Positions 18,967 to 28,383 of a stretch of DNA of 64,000 nucleotides are shown piece by piece (the stretch's first letter is position 1; the number at the start of each line of letters is the position of its first letter). The notes beneath the pieces are model-generated. The model ran no database searches, had not been told where the DNA came from, and saw only the letters and a list, made by a program, of their open reading frames with translations. The stretch is from DAIMFL01 sp964372215. Its GTDB lineage: Bacteria; Pseudomonadota; Alphaproteobacteria; Dongiales; Dongiaceae. The stretch covers positions 79,684-143,683 of the forward strand of contig CAYJQC010000012.1 in the NCBI GenBank assembly GCA_964372215.1, read 5' to 3'. The position numbers and the translations under genes are program-made.

Positions 18967-19059
18967 ATGCCGCGCGCGATCTGGAAGAGCCCTGCGACAG
19001 CCGAGACCGGGCGCCTCGGAATGGCGGCGTTGCGGACCGAAATCGGGGCCCGCACGTGA
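18967..19059 (+). CDS. Small ORF coupled to response regulator
   Basis: 30 codons. ATG 18967 has a very good ribosome site (AGGGAG, 9 bases upstream), and its TGA (19057-19059) overlaps the regulator's GTG start as GTGA. The peptide begins MPRAIWKSPATAETG and ends LRTEIGART; it has no membrane segment. The regulator's own start has a poor ribosome site, so this ORF probably delivers ribosomes to it. I do not recognise a family; it could also simply be a leader. Confidence 0.5.
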   Translation: MPRAIWKSPATAETGRLGMAALRTEIGART

Positions 19060-19787
19060 CCGCGGCCTCGACCACGGGCGCCGCCGGCGTCCGCCGCGCG
19101 CCGGCCGGCAAGAAGATCCTGCTGGTCGATGACGACGCGGCGCTTCGGCAGTCGCTCGCCGAGCAGCTTCGCCTGTTCGAAGAGTTCAGCACGATCGAGG
19201 CGGACAGCGGCAGCCAGGCCCTCGAGCTGGTCAAGAACGACCATGTCGACGCGGTGCTGCTCGATATCGGCCTGCCGGACATGGACGGGCGCGAGGTCTG
19301 CCGGCTGCTGCGCCGCAACGGGGTGTCGGCGCCGATCATCATGCTGACCGCCGCGGATTCCGACGCCGACGCCATTCTCGGCCTCGATTCCGGCGCCAAC
19401 GACTACATTACCAAGCCGTTCCGGCTCAACGTGCTGATGGCGCGGCTGCGGGCCCAGCTGCGCCAGCACGAGCAGAGTGAGACCGCGGTGTTCGCCATCG
19501 GCCCCTACAGCTTCCGCCCGGCGGCCAAGCTGCTGATCGACGAGGCGACCGGCAAGAAGGTCCGGCTCACGGAAAAGGAAACCTCAATCCTCAAATACCT
19601 GTATCGCGCCGGCGACCGGGTGGTCGGCCGCGATACCCTGCTGGGCGAGGTCTGGGGTTACAATGCAGGCGTCACCACCCATACTCTCGAAACCCATGTC
19701 TACCGGCTGCGCCAGAAGATCGAGCGCGATCCGTCCCAGGCGGAAATCCTGGTGACCGAGCCGGGCGGCTATCGGCTGGTCGTCTGA
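19056..19787 (+). CDS. OmpR-family response regulator
   Basis: 243 residues from GTG 19056. Receiver domain about 18-135: acidic pair in LLVDDDAAL, phosphoacceptor D70 in AVLLDIGLPDMDG, T98 and K120 (YITKPF). The C-terminal winged helix is typical: VRLTEKETSILKYLYRAG, VWGYNAGVTTHTLETHVYRLRQKIE, and EPGGYRLV. No histidine kinase gene lies nearby, so its partner is elsewhere. The start follows from receiver alignment and from the GTGA overlap with the small ORF. Downstream are an MBL-fold hydrolase and a cyclase, on the same strand with 130- and 100-base gaps. Confidence 0.93.
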   Translation: MTAASTTGAAGVRRAPAGKKILLVDDDAALRQSLAEQLRLFEEFSTIEADSGSQALELVKNDHVDAVLLDIGLPDMDGREVCRLLRRNGVSAPIIMLTAADSDADAILGLDSGANDYITKPFRLNVLMARLRAQLRQHEQSETAVFAIGPYSFRPAAKLLIDEATGKKVRLTEKETSILKYLYRAGDRVVGRDTLLGEVWGYNAGVTTHTLETHVYRLRQKIERDPSQAEILVTEPGGYRLVV

Positions 19788-19917
19788 ATGACCCTGACGG
19801 CAGTCCGGTCGAATCCGGGAAGGTCCACGACAGACCGCTCGAAAAGGAAGTGACAGCAAACAGTTAACGGGCCGATTTTGGTTTGCCCGTCGGGCGTGCG
19901 CGACTTAGATACGTTGC

Positions 19918-20775
19918 ATGGGATCGGGAGCTCAGCCAGACGTGGCCGACCGCGACGAGTTTTTTGTGCGCTTCTGGGGCGTGCGCGGCAGCGTCCCCTG
20001 CCCCGGCCCGGAGTTCGTGCGCTATGGCGGCAACACCTCGTGCCTCGAGGTGCGCTGCGGGCCGCATCTCCTGATCCTCGACGGCGGCACCGGCCTGCGC
20101 GCGCTCGGCAACGCGCTCAAGGCCGAGGAGCCGATCGATGCCGACATCTTCTTCACCCACAGCCACATCGATCACATCAACGGCATCCCGTTCTTCGCCG
20201 CGCTGTTCAATCCCGCCAACCGGCTGCGGCTGTGGGCCGGCCATCTGAAGCCCGACCGCACCCTCAAGGAAGTGATCTGCACGATGATGGTGGCGCCGAT
20301 CTTTCCGGTGCCGATCGACATCTTCACGGCACAGGCGACCTATGGCGACTTTTCCGCCGGCGAGACCCTGACGCCCAAGCCCGGGATCACGCTGCGCACC
20401 GGGCCGCTCAATCACCCGAACGGCGCCACCGGCTATCGCATCGAGTATGGCGGGAAGTCGTTCTGCTACATCACCGATACCGAGCACGAGCCGGGCCGGC
20501 TCGACGACAACATCGTCGAGTTGATCCGGGGCGCGGACATCGTCGTCTACGACTCGACCTATACCGACGAGGAGTTCCCGCGCTATGCCGGCTGGGGACA
20601 TTCGACCTGGCAGCAGGGTGTCCGCCTGGTCGAGGCGGCGGGCGCGCGCCAGCTCGTGGTGTTCCACCACGACCCGTCCCACGACGACGACTTCATGGAC
20701 CGGGTCGCCGCCGCGGCCGAGCGAACCCGCCCCGGCACCGTCGTGGCGCGCGAAGGGTTGACCCTGGTTCCGTGA
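19918..20775 (+). CDS. MBL-fold metallo-hydrolase
   Basis: 285 residues. Metal site THSHIDHING (H81, H83, D85, H86), with later ligands in LNHPNGATGYRI, ITDTEH and FHHDPSHDDD. FWGVRGSVPCPGPEFVRYGGNTSCLEV is the entry block of the group of RNase Z-like/phosphodiesterase-type hydrolases often found beside cyclases and regulators. It probably cleaves a phosphodiester (a cyclic nucleotide would fit the neighbouring cyclase), but that is inference. ATG 19918 is used; no signal peptide is seen. Confidence 0.88.
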   Translation: MGSGAQPDVADRDEFFVRFWGVRGSVPCPGPEFVRYGGNTSCLEVRCGPHLLILDGGTGLRALGNALKAEEPIDADIFFTHSHIDHINGIPFFAALFNPANRLRLWAGHLKPDRTLKEVICTMMVAPIFPVPIDIFTAQATYGDFSAGETLTPKPGITLRTGPLNHPNGATGYRIEYGGKSFCYITDTEHEPGRLDDNIVELIRGADIVVYDSTYTDEEFPRYAGWGHSTWQQGVRLVEAAGARQLVVFHHDPSHDDDFMDRVAAAAERTRPGTVVAREGLTLVP

Positions 20776-20875
20776 GCGATCCGGCGCGCGGCGGTCACGC
20801 TGGCCTCATGGCGATGTGAGGTGGCGCGACCCAGGGCTTCGCTAGAATGACGCGCGACAATCGCGACAGGCCCGC

Positions 20876-22281
20876 ATGCTCGAGCTTCCTTCCCGCGTCG
20901 ACAGTTTCGTCCCCGTCCGCGGCGACCGGGCCGGACCGCTGGCGCGGGTGCAGAGCACGATCCGCCAGCACGAGGATCGCGCCGAGCGCCTGATCGGCTG
21001 GATCCAGCTCGGCGTGGTGTTGACCTTCGCCACGCTCTACTTCCTGTCGCCGAAGACCTTCGCGGCGCACCACACCTTCCAGCCGGTGCCGTGGGCGATC
21101 GGCGCCTATCTGCTGTTCACCGGCCTGCGCCTGGTGCTCGCCTACCGGATCAGCCTGCCGCGCTGGTTCCTGGTGCTGTCGATCGTCACCGACATGGCGC
21201 TGCTGTTCAGCCTGATCTGGAGCTTCCATCTGCAATACGAGCAGCCGCCGTCGTTCTACCTGAAGGCGCCGACGCTGCTCTATGTCTTCATCTTCATCGT
21301 GCTCAGGGCGCTGCGCTTCCGCGCGTTCTACGTCTTCGTCGCCGGCGGCGTCGCCGCGCTCGGCTGGGCCGGCCTGATGCTGTATGCCGTGGTCATCGAT
21401 CCCCATGATTCGATGATCACCCGCGACTACGTCCAGTACCTGACCTCGAACACCGTGCTGATCGGCGCGGAGTTCGACAAGATCGCCTCGATCCTGGCGT
21501 TCACCGCGATCCTCGGTGTCGCGCTGATGCGCGGCCGCGCGCTGCTGCAGCGCGCCGTCGTCGAGGGGCTGGCCAAGCGCGACCTGTCGCGCTTCTTCGA
21601 CCCGGAAGTCGCGGCCCGCATCACCGCCACCGGCCACGAGCTCGCCGCCGGTCACGGCGAATCGCGCGACGTGGCGATCCTCAATCTCGACATCCGCGGC
21701 TTCACGATGTGCGCGCGCGACCTGCCGCCGGACCTGGTGATGCAGACTCTGACCGAGTACCAGGCGGCGATGGTGCCGATCATCCAGCGCCATGGCGGCA
21801 CCATCGACAAGTTCCTGGGCGACGGCATCATGGCGAGCTTCGGGGCCGCCCTGGCCAGCCCGGGCTATGCCGCCGACGCGCTGCGCGCGCTCGACGCGGC
21901 GCTCGCCGCCGCCGAGGCCTGGACCCGCGCCGGCGCGGCGCCGCGGCGCCCCCCCCCCCGGCGCCGCGCCCCCCCCCGGGGGGGGGGGGGGGGCGCCCCG
22001 CCCTCGCCGTCAACGGCGCGGTCGCCGCCGGCCGCGTGGTGTTCGGCGCGGTCGGCGACGAGAACCGGCTGGAATACACGGTAATCGGCGACGCCGTGAA
22101 CCTGTCGGCCAAGCTCGAGAAGCACAACAAGACGCTCGGCACCCGCGGCCTGGCGACCCAGGCGGCCTTCGATCTCGCCCGCGCGCAGGGCTTCCGCCCG
22201 GCCGCCGCGCCGCGCGCCATCGCCGGGTCGCGCATCGAAGGCATGGCCCGGCCGCTCGACCTGGTGGTAGTCGCGGAGTAG
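20876..22281 (+). CDS. Membrane adenylate/guanylate cyclase, frame broken
   Basis: The protein starts at ATG 20876 with about six membrane segments (residues ~40-230), then a class III cyclase domain: VAILNLDIRGFTMCARDL (first metal Asp), IDKFLGDGIMASFG (second Asp). That frame is lost at a G/C homopolymer block (21949-21993). The rest of the domain continues from about 22005 in another frame: NGAVAAGRVVFGAVGDENRLEYTVIGDAVNLSAKLEKHNK, ending at TAG 22281. Both halves are well preserved, so the break is recent or a sequencing/assembly error. It would make cAMP or cGMP from the membrane; HAMP or other sensor domains are not seen. Confidence 0.82.
21949..21993. repeat. C11 / C9-G16 homopolymer block
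   Basis: C x11 (21949-21959), then C x9 (21969-21977) abutting G x16 (21978-21993), inside the cyclase domain. C9G16 is itself an inverted repeat. It shifts the reading frame and has no counterpart in cyclase proteins. Most likely a base-calling or assembly artefact. Confidence 0.9.
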
Positions 22282-22303
22282 CGGCGCCTGGGGGGCGTCC
22301 CGG

Positions 22304-23488
22304 CTACTTGTACGGGTCGGCCGCGTCGCGCAGCCCGTCGCCCAGGAAGTTGAACGCCAGCACCACGATGATGACGTTGGCCACCGGCAGCATCAGCCAG
22401 GGATAGAGCGCGACCACGTTGATGTTCTGCGCCTCGTTCAGCAGCACGCCCCAGCTGGTGATCGGCGGTCGCAGGCCGAGCCCCAGGAACGACAGCGCGG
22501 TCTCGCCCAGGATCATCGACGGCACCGACAGGGTGACCGAGGCGATCAGGTGGCTGGCGAAGCTCGGCAGCAGATGACGCCCGATGATGCGGGCCGGCCG
22601 CGCGCCCATCAGCTGGGCGGCGACGCAGAAATCCTCCTCGCGCAGGGCCAGCAGCTTGGAGCGCACGGCGCGCGCCAGGCCGGTCCAGTCGAGCAGGCCG
22701 AGGATGATGGTGATCCCGAAGAAGACCAGCATCGGGCTCCAGGTCACCGGCAGGATGGCGGACAGCGCGAGCCACAGCGGCACGTGCGGCAGCGAGCGCA
22801 GCACTTCGATGAGCCGTTGCGAGACGTTGTCGATCCAGCCGCCGTAATAGCCGGCCAGTCCGCCGATGACGACGCCGAGGATGAAGCTGACGGCGACGCC
22901 GAACAGGCCGATGGTGAGCGAGATGCGGGCGCCGTAGATCATGCGCGAGAGCACGTCACGGCCGAGCCGGTCGGTGCCGGCGACGAACAACGTGCCGCCC
23001 TCGGCCGGGCAGACGACGTGGAAGTTGCCCTTCCACAGGCCCCAGAACTCGTAGCTGTCGCCGCGGCAGAAGAAGCGGATCGGCTGGACCTGGGTCGGGT
23101 CCGGCGTGTACTCGCGCTTCAGGTTGTCCATGTTGAGGCGATAGCTGTAGCCATAGACGAACGGCCCGACGAACGTGCCCTCGTGGAACAGATGCACGGC
23201 TTGCGGCGGCGCGAAGATGAAGTCGACATGGCGCGAATGCAGGTTGTAGGGCGACAGCCACTCGACGATAACTATCGAGGCGTACATCACCAGCAGGATG
23301 GCGCCGGAAACGACCGCCACCCGATGGCGCAGGAACTTCCACCACATCATGCGCCACTGCGACGCCATGTAGTAGCGCTCCTGCTCCACCGACATCTGCT
23401 CGACCGACAGGGGATCGAATGGCGCGGTGGAAACCTGGTGCGGGATCGGTGTGCGCATGGCGTCGGCGCTCTCGCCCGGCGGCGTCAC
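22304..23488 (-). CDS. ABC transporter permease, OppC/DppC type
   Basis: 394 residues from GTG 23488; ATG 23458 is an alternative. N-terminal cytoplasmic region, first membrane helix about 60-80, then a periplasmic insert of about 100 residues (with FFCRGDSYEFWGLWKGNFHVVCP) and five more helices. The BPD-transport block GTDRLGRDVLSRMIYGARISL and the EAA-type loop AAQLMGARPARIIGRHLLPSF contact the ATPase. The start overlaps the OppB-type stop as GTGA. Together with the next three genes it forms a peptide/opine/microcin-C-like importer. The long periplasmic insert is typical of one OppC subgroup. Confidence 0.93.
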   Translation of the reverse strand: MTPPGESADAMRTPIPHQVSTAPFDPLSVEQMSVEQERYYMASQWRMMWWKFLRHRVAVVSGAILLVMYASIVIVEWLSPYNLHSRHVDFIFAPPQAVHLFHEGTFVGPFVYGYSYRLNMDNLKREYTPDPTQVQPIRFFCRGDSYEFWGLWKGNFHVVCPAEGGTLFVAGTDRLGRDVLSRMIYGARISLTIGLFGVAVSFILGVVIGGLAGYYGGWIDNVSQRLIEVLRSLPHVPLWLALSAILPVTWSPMLVFFGITIILGLLDWTGLARAVRSKLLALREEDFCVAAQLMGARPARIIGRHLLPSFASHLIASVTLSVPSMILGETALSFLGLGLRPPITSWGVLLNEAQNINVVALYPWLMLPVANVIIVVLAFNFLGDGLRDAADPYK

Positions 23489-24483
23489 TTGCTGACTCCG
23501 CCGCTCAGCCGGATGCGCGGATCGAGGACCGCGAGGGCGAGGTCGGACAGGAACACGCCGATCACGGTCAGCAGCGCCAGGAACATCAGGAACGATCCGG
23601 CCAGGTACATGTCCTGGCTCTGCAGCGCGCCGAGCAGCATCGGCCCGGTGGTCGGCAGCGACATCACCACCGAGACGATGACCGCCCCCGACACCACCTC
23701 GGGCAGCAGGCTGCCGATATCGGAGATGAACGGGTTGAGCGACATGCGCAGGGGATACTTGACCAGCAGCCGGCCCGGCGGCAGACCCTTGGCCCGGCCG
23801 GTCACCACGTACTGCTTCTGCAGCTCGTCGAGCAGGTTGGCGCGCAGCCGGCGGATCATGCCGGCGGTGCCCGAGGTGCCGATCACCAGCACCGGCACCC
23901 AGAGATGCTCGAGCACCGAGCCGACCTTGCCGAGACTCCAGGGGGCGTCGATGTAGTTCGGATCCATCAGCCCGCCGATCGAGGTGCCGAAGGTGACGTT
24001 GGCGAAATAGAGCAGCACCAGGGCGAGCAGGAAGTTGGGCGTGGCCAGGCCGATGAACCCCAGGAAGGTCAGGCCGTAATCGCCCATGCTGTACTGGTGG
24101 GTCGCCGAGTAGATGCCGATCGGGAACGACACCACCCAGATGAAGATGATGGTGGCGGCGGAGACGATGATGGTGAGCAGCAGCCGGTCGCCGACCACGT
24201 CCTCGACCGGCAGGCTGTACTCGAAGGAATAGCCGAGATCGCCCTGGAGCAGGCCGCCGACCCAGTACAGGTACTGGATGTAGAACGGCTTATCGAGGCC
24301 GTACTGGGCGCGCAGGAATACGATCTTGTCGGGATCGACCGCCTCGCCCTGGCTCTGCAGCTCGTTGATGTAGGTGCTGAGATAGTCGCCGGGCGGCGCC
24401 TGGATGATCACGAACACCAGCATGCTGATCACGATCAGCGTCGGGATCATCGTCAGCAGCCGGTTCACCACATATCCGAGCAT
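23485..24483 (-). CDS. ABC transporter permease, OppB/DppB type
   Basis: 332 residues from ATG 24483. N-terminal helix LLTMIPTLIVISMLVFVII followed by the family's QAPPGDYL; five further helices; permease block around TGRAKGLPPGRLLVKYPLRMSLNPFIS, the EAA loop that meets the ATP-binding subunit. Its stop overlaps the OppC start. It lies 43 bases after the binding-protein gene. Function: one half of the inner-membrane channel for peptides or peptide-like compounds. Confidence 0.93.
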   Translation of the reverse strand: MLGYVVNRLLTMIPTLIVISMLVFVIIQAPPGDYLSTYINELQSQGEAVDPDKIVFLRAQYGLDKPFYIQYLYWVGGLLQGDLGYSFEYSLPVEDVVGDRLLLTIIVSAATIIFIWVVSFPIGIYSATHQYSMGDYGLTFLGFIGLATPNFLLALVLLYFANVTFGTSIGGLMDPNYIDAPWSLGKVGSVLEHLWVPVLVIGTSGTAGMIRRLRANLLDELQKQYVVTGRAKGLPPGRLLVKYPLRMSLNPFISDIGSLLPEVVSGAVIVSVVMSLPTTGPMLLGALQSQDMYLAGSFLMFLALLTVIGVFLSDLALAVLDPRIRLSGGVSK

Positions 24484-24526
24484 CGTCCCGTCGCCCCGCT
24501 GCCTGTCTTGCCGCCGGACCGCGCCG

Positions 24527-26479
24527 CTACTGCGCCGCGGTGTCCTGGCCCTGTTGCGCGTCGTCGAACCAGAAGCAGTCCGGCTTGTAGATCCCGAAAT
24601 GCGCGCCGGGATCCCAGCCATAGATGCCCTTCTCCGGCACGTTGCGCAGCCGGCGGTCGACCACCACCGGCTGCGGCACGTTGGCGACGGTGCCGATGGT
24701 GAACACCTGGTCGGCGAAGATTTGCAGCATGTCGTGCCAGATCGTCCGGCGCTGCTCGCGGCTGGCGGCGGAGGTCCAGTCCTGCAGCAGGTCGTGGAGC
24801 TCTTCGGCCTCCGGCAGGTCGATCTCCTCGCCGGACTCGCCCTTGGTCTCCAGGTATTGGCCCCATTTCGGCCACATGAGCTGCTGCTGCGTGGTCGGCG
24901 CCAACTCCCACGGGCTCATGTCCGCGGTCGGCAGGCCGTTCTCGAGGCCGGTCCACACCGACATGATGGTCTGGCCGGCGAAGATCCGGTTGCGCAGCAC
25001 TTCGAGCTGCGACGGCTTGGTGAACAGCTTGACGCCGATGCCGCGCCAAGTGTCGCCGATCAGCTCCAGCACGTCGGTCTGCTCGGTGCTCTCGCCGGCG
25101 GTCTCCACCACCACCACCAGTGGATTGCCGTCGGGCATCAGCCGTATGCCCTCGCCATCGCGCACCGTAAGGCCGATCTCGTCGAGCAGCCGGCTCGCCT
25201 CGGCCGGATCGTACACCGCCCAGTCATGGGCGTACGCCGCGCGATAGAGCGGGCTGTCCTTGAGCACCGTGTTGTTCTGTTCGTCGGCCAGGCCGTAATA
25301 GATCACCTGGTTGATCTCGTGCCGGTCGATGCCGAGCGACAGGGCGCGGCGGAAGCGCACGTCGCGCAGCAGCGCGCGCCACACGGGATCGCTGACGTTG
25401 AGATTGGGATACAGCGCCACCTGGGACCCGGTCTCGGTGCCCCACAGCAGCACGCGATAGTCGCTGCGCGCCTCGCCGATCTTCAGGAATGTGTAGTTGT
25501 CGAAGCGCAGATAGCGCGCCTGCAGGTCGGATTCGCCGGCGCCGGTCTTGGCCGGCACCAGCTTGCTGTCGGCAATCGAGAACACCACGCGATCGATATA
25601 GGGCAGCTGGTTGCCGTCGACGTCGACGCGGAAATAATACGGGTTGCGCTCGAACACGAAGCGTTCGGACGGCGGCTTGGTGACCAACATCCAGGGATCC
25701 AGGGTGGGCAGGTCCTGGTTGTCGTTCCGGTACATGTTGTCCTTGCTGTTGTGGACGCCGGCCCAGTCGCGCTGCTTGGCCTCCTTGACCCGCTTCTTGA
25801 GCTCCTCGGGATCGGCGTAGTCCTCGTGGAACTGCTTGAGATAGGCGCTCGGCCGGTAGATGTAGAGCGGATAGGCGCCGGCCAGGGCCGGCAGGAAGCC
25901 GGGATTGGGCTTCGCCCAGCTATAGCGGATCGTGGTCTCGTCGATGATGTCGATCTGCGGCGGCTGGCCGTCGACCAGCAGGGCGATCGGCGGGCCGGTC
26001 GGCGACAGCGCCTCGTTGTTGGCGACGTCGTCCCAGTAGTAGCGGAAGTCCTCGGTGGTGAACGGCGCGCCGTCGGACCATTTGTGGCCGGGCCGCAGGT
26101 GGAAGGTGAAGCTGCGCTCGTCCTCGACCTCGAAGGACTCGACCAGGTCGGCGACGATGTCGAGGTTCCGGTCGTACACCACCAGCCGCGCATAGGCGTA
26201 GACGGTCATGATGCGGGTGTCCTTGGTCGAGGCCATCAGCATGTCGAGCTGCCCGCCATAGCGGCCGATGGTCTGCCCCGGCCAGTCCATGCCGGCGACC
26301 GCGGGCCGCGCCGGCAGCCGTTCGGCGAGCGGCGGCAGCACGCCGGCCGCGACCTGCGCCGCGAGGACCGGCGCCTCATGATACTGCGCCGGCTGGGTCT
26401 GGGTGCCGGTTGCCGCCGTGGTGCCGGTGACGGCGACCAGCACCGCCAGGACGGCGAGCGTGCGGCCGAGCCTGTTCAT
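24527..26479 (-). CDS. Periplasmic substrate-binding protein (SBP_bac_5)
   Basis: 650 residues. Signal peptide MNRLGRTLAVLAVLVAVTGT followed by TAA; then the type-5 solute-binding fold: YARLVVYDRNLDIVADLVESFEV, FTFHLRPGHKWSDGAPFTTEDFRYYW, FERNPYYFRVD, FRRALSLGIDRHEINQVIYYG, DPAEASRLLDEIG. At 650 residues it belongs to the long subgroup found with OppC proteins having large periplasmic inserts. The ATG overlaps the ATPase stop (ATGA). The ligand, probably an oligopeptide or opine-like molecule, cannot be read from sequence. The frame stays open upstream through the ATPase region, but not as real protein. Confidence 0.93.
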   Translation of the reverse strand: MNRLGRTLAVLAVLVAVTGTTAATGTQTQPAQYHEAPVLAAQVAAGVLPPLAERLPARPAVAGMDWPGQTIGRYGGQLDMLMASTKDTRIMTVYAYARLVVYDRNLDIVADLVESFEVEDERSFTFHLRPGHKWSDGAPFTTEDFRYYWDDVANNEALSPTGPPIALLVDGQPPQIDIIDETTIRYSWAKPNPGFLPALAGAYPLYIYRPSAYLKQFHEDYADPEELKKRVKEAKQRDWAGVHNSKDNMYRNDNQDLPTLDPWMLVTKPPSERFVFERNPYYFRVDVDGNQLPYIDRVVFSIADSKLVPAKTGAGESDLQARYLRFDNYTFLKIGEARSDYRVLLWGTETGSQVALYPNLNVSDPVWRALLRDVRFRRALSLGIDRHEINQVIYYGLADEQNNTVLKDSPLYRAAYAHDWAVYDPAEASRLLDEIGLTVRDGEGIRLMPDGNPLVVVVETAGESTEQTDVLELIGDTWRGIGVKLFTKPSQLEVLRNRIFAGQTIMSVWTGLENGLPTADMSPWELAPTTQQQLMWPKWGQYLETKGESGEEIDLPEAEELHDLLQDWTSAASREQRRTIWHDMLQIFADQVFTIGTVANVPQPVVVDRRLRNVPEKGIYGWDPGAHFGIYKPDCFWFDDAQQGQDTAAQ

Positions 26480-28383
26480 GCGACCCTCGCCTCCGCCGGC
26501 GCTTCGGTGGCGCGCACGAAATGACCCTCGCCGACATCGATCAGATGCGGCCCGGTGGCGCCGTTCACGGTGAAGGGCGCCGGCCAGGCCGACGGGTCCG
26601 AGGCGCGATCGGCCATCAGCTTCGAAAAGTCGAGGCGATAGCGCGGATCGGGCTCGGGCACCGCCGACAGCAGTGCGCGGGTGTAGGGATGCAGCGGGTT
26701 GCGGAACAGCACCGCGGAGGGCGCCAGCTCGACCAGCTTGCCGGCGCACATCACCGCGATCCGGTCGGCGATGTAGTCGACCACCGCGAGATTGTGCGAG
26801 ATGAAGAGATAGGTGAGGCCGAGCTTGTCCTGGAGGTCCTTGAGCAGGTTCAGGATCTGCGCCTGGATCGAGACGTCGAGGGCGGAAACCGGCTCGTCGC
26901 AGATGATGATGTCGGGCCTGAGCGCGAGCGCCCGGGCGATGCCGATGCGCTGGCGCTGGCCGCCGGAAAAGCTGTGCGGGTAGCGCTTGAGGTGGCGCAC
27001 GTCGAGGCCGACCAGCTGCATCAGCTCCTTCACCGCCTCGCCCCGGCTCGCGGCATTGCCGATGCCGTGGATCACCAAGGGTTCGCTGATGATTTCGAAC
27101 ACCGTCATGCGCGGGTTGAGCGAGCCGTAGGGGTCCTGGAAGATGAACTGGATGCGGCGGCGGAACGCCATCAGGGGATCGCTGCCGAGCTTGAACACGT
27201 CGACCAGCCGTCCGCGATCGTTGAACGCGACCTCGCCGCTGTCGGCCGTCAGCGCCCGCATGATCAGCTTGCTGACCGTGGTCTTGCCGCAGCCGGATTC
27301 GCCGACCAGGCCCAGGCATTCGCCGCGCTTGATGTCGAAGCTCACGTCGTCGACCGCGAGCTTGGGCGCGGCCGTACCGCTGCTGAACAGCCCGGCATTG
27401 CCGCGGGTGACGAAGGTCTTGGTCAGGTGGTGCACGGCGAGCAGCGGGCCGGCGGCGTCGGCGCCCTCGGGCCAGGGCTCCTTCTCCACCAGCAGGCGGC
27501 CGGCCTCGGCCGGCTTGATCTCGCGGATCGGCACCAGCCGCTCGCCCGGCGCCATGTGGAAGCGCGGCACCGCCGCCAGCAGCGCCTTGAGATAGGGGTG
27601 CTTCGGGGCGGCGAAGATGTCGTCCAGGGTGCCCGATTCCATCACCTGGCCGTGATACATCACCACCACCTCCTCGGCGGTGTTGGCGACCACGCCGAGA
27701 TCGTGGGTGATCAGCAGCAGGGCCATGCCCAGCTCGTGCTGCAGGTCGCGCACCAGCTTCAGGATCTGCGCCTGGATGGTGACGTCGAGGGCGGTGGTCG
27801 GTTCGTCGGCGATCAGCAGCGCCGGCCGGCAAATCAGCGCCATGGCGATCATCGCGCGCTGTCGCAATCCGCCGGACAGCTCGAAGGGATAGATGCCGAG
27901 CGCGTCCTTCGGGTTCGCGAAGCCGACCAGGCGCAGCATGTCGGCGGTCAGCTCGCGGCCCGCGGCGGCGCTCGCCTTGCGGTGCAGGTGCAGGGCCTCG
28001 CCGATCTGGTCGCCGATGCTGTGCACCGGCGACAGCGAGGTCATCGGCTCCTGGAAGATGATCGAGATGCGGCCGCCGCGGATCGTCCGCATCTGCGGGC
28101 TGTCGCGCGGCAGGGTCGCGATGTCGGTGCTGAGCGCCGGCCGGCCGGCCGCGGGATCGCCGGGATCGTTGAACAGGATCCGGCCGCGCCGGATCTCGGC
28201 GACGTTCGGCAGGATGCCCATGATCGCCTGGCTGACCACCGACTTGCCCGAGCCGGACTCGCCGACCAGGGCGACCGAGCCGCCGGGCGGCACCCGGAAC
28301 GAGACGCCGCGCACCGCGTGGATCTCGCCTTCGGCGACCCGGAACGAAACCGCCAGGTCCTCGACCCGCAGCAGATCGTTCAC
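26476..28383 (-). CDS. ABC transporter ATP-binding protein, two fused domains (OppD-OppF type)
   Basis: 635 residues. First ATPase: Walker A GESGSGKS at 41-48, signature LSGGLRQRAMI, Walker B LLIADEPTTALD. Second: Walker A GESGCGKTTVS near residue 370, signature FSGGQRQRIGI, Walker B IIICDEPVSALD. Each is followed by the oligopeptide-type C-terminal block (HPYLKALLAAVP and HPYTRALLSAVP). Such fused subunits (GsiA/YejF-like) power peptide import. GTG 28383 overlaps the stop of the upstream membrane-protein gene (GTGA). Both sites look intact. Confidence 0.95.
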   Translation of the reverse strand: MNDLLRVEDLAVSFRVAEGEIHAVRGVSFRVPPGGSVALVGESGSGKSVVSQAIMGILPNVAEIRRGRILFNDPGDPAAGRPALSTDIATLPRDSPQMRTIRGGRISIIFQEPMTSLSPVHSIGDQIGEALHLHRKASAAAGRELTADMLRLVGFANPKDALGIYPFELSGGLRQRAMIAMALICRPALLIADEPTTALDVTIQAQILKLVRDLQHELGMALLLITHDLGVVANTAEEVVVMYHGQVMESGTLDDIFAAPKHPYLKALLAAVPRFHMAPGERLVPIREIKPAEAGRLLVEKEPWPEGADAAGPLLAVHHLTKTFVTRGNAGLFSSGTAAPKLAVDDVSFDIKRGECLGLVGESGCGKTTVSKLIMRALTADSGEVAFNDRGRLVDVFKLGSDPLMAFRRRIQFIFQDPYGSLNPRMTVFEIISEPLVIHGIGNAASRGEAVKELMQLVGLDVRHLKRYPHSFSGGQRQRIGIARALALRPDIIICDEPVSALDVSIQAQILNLLKDLQDKLGLTYLFISHNLAVVDYIADRIAVMCAGKLVELAPSAVLFRNPLHPYTRALLSAVPEPDPRYRLDFSKLMADRASDPSAWPAPFTVNGATGPHLIDVGEGHFVRATEAPAEARVA

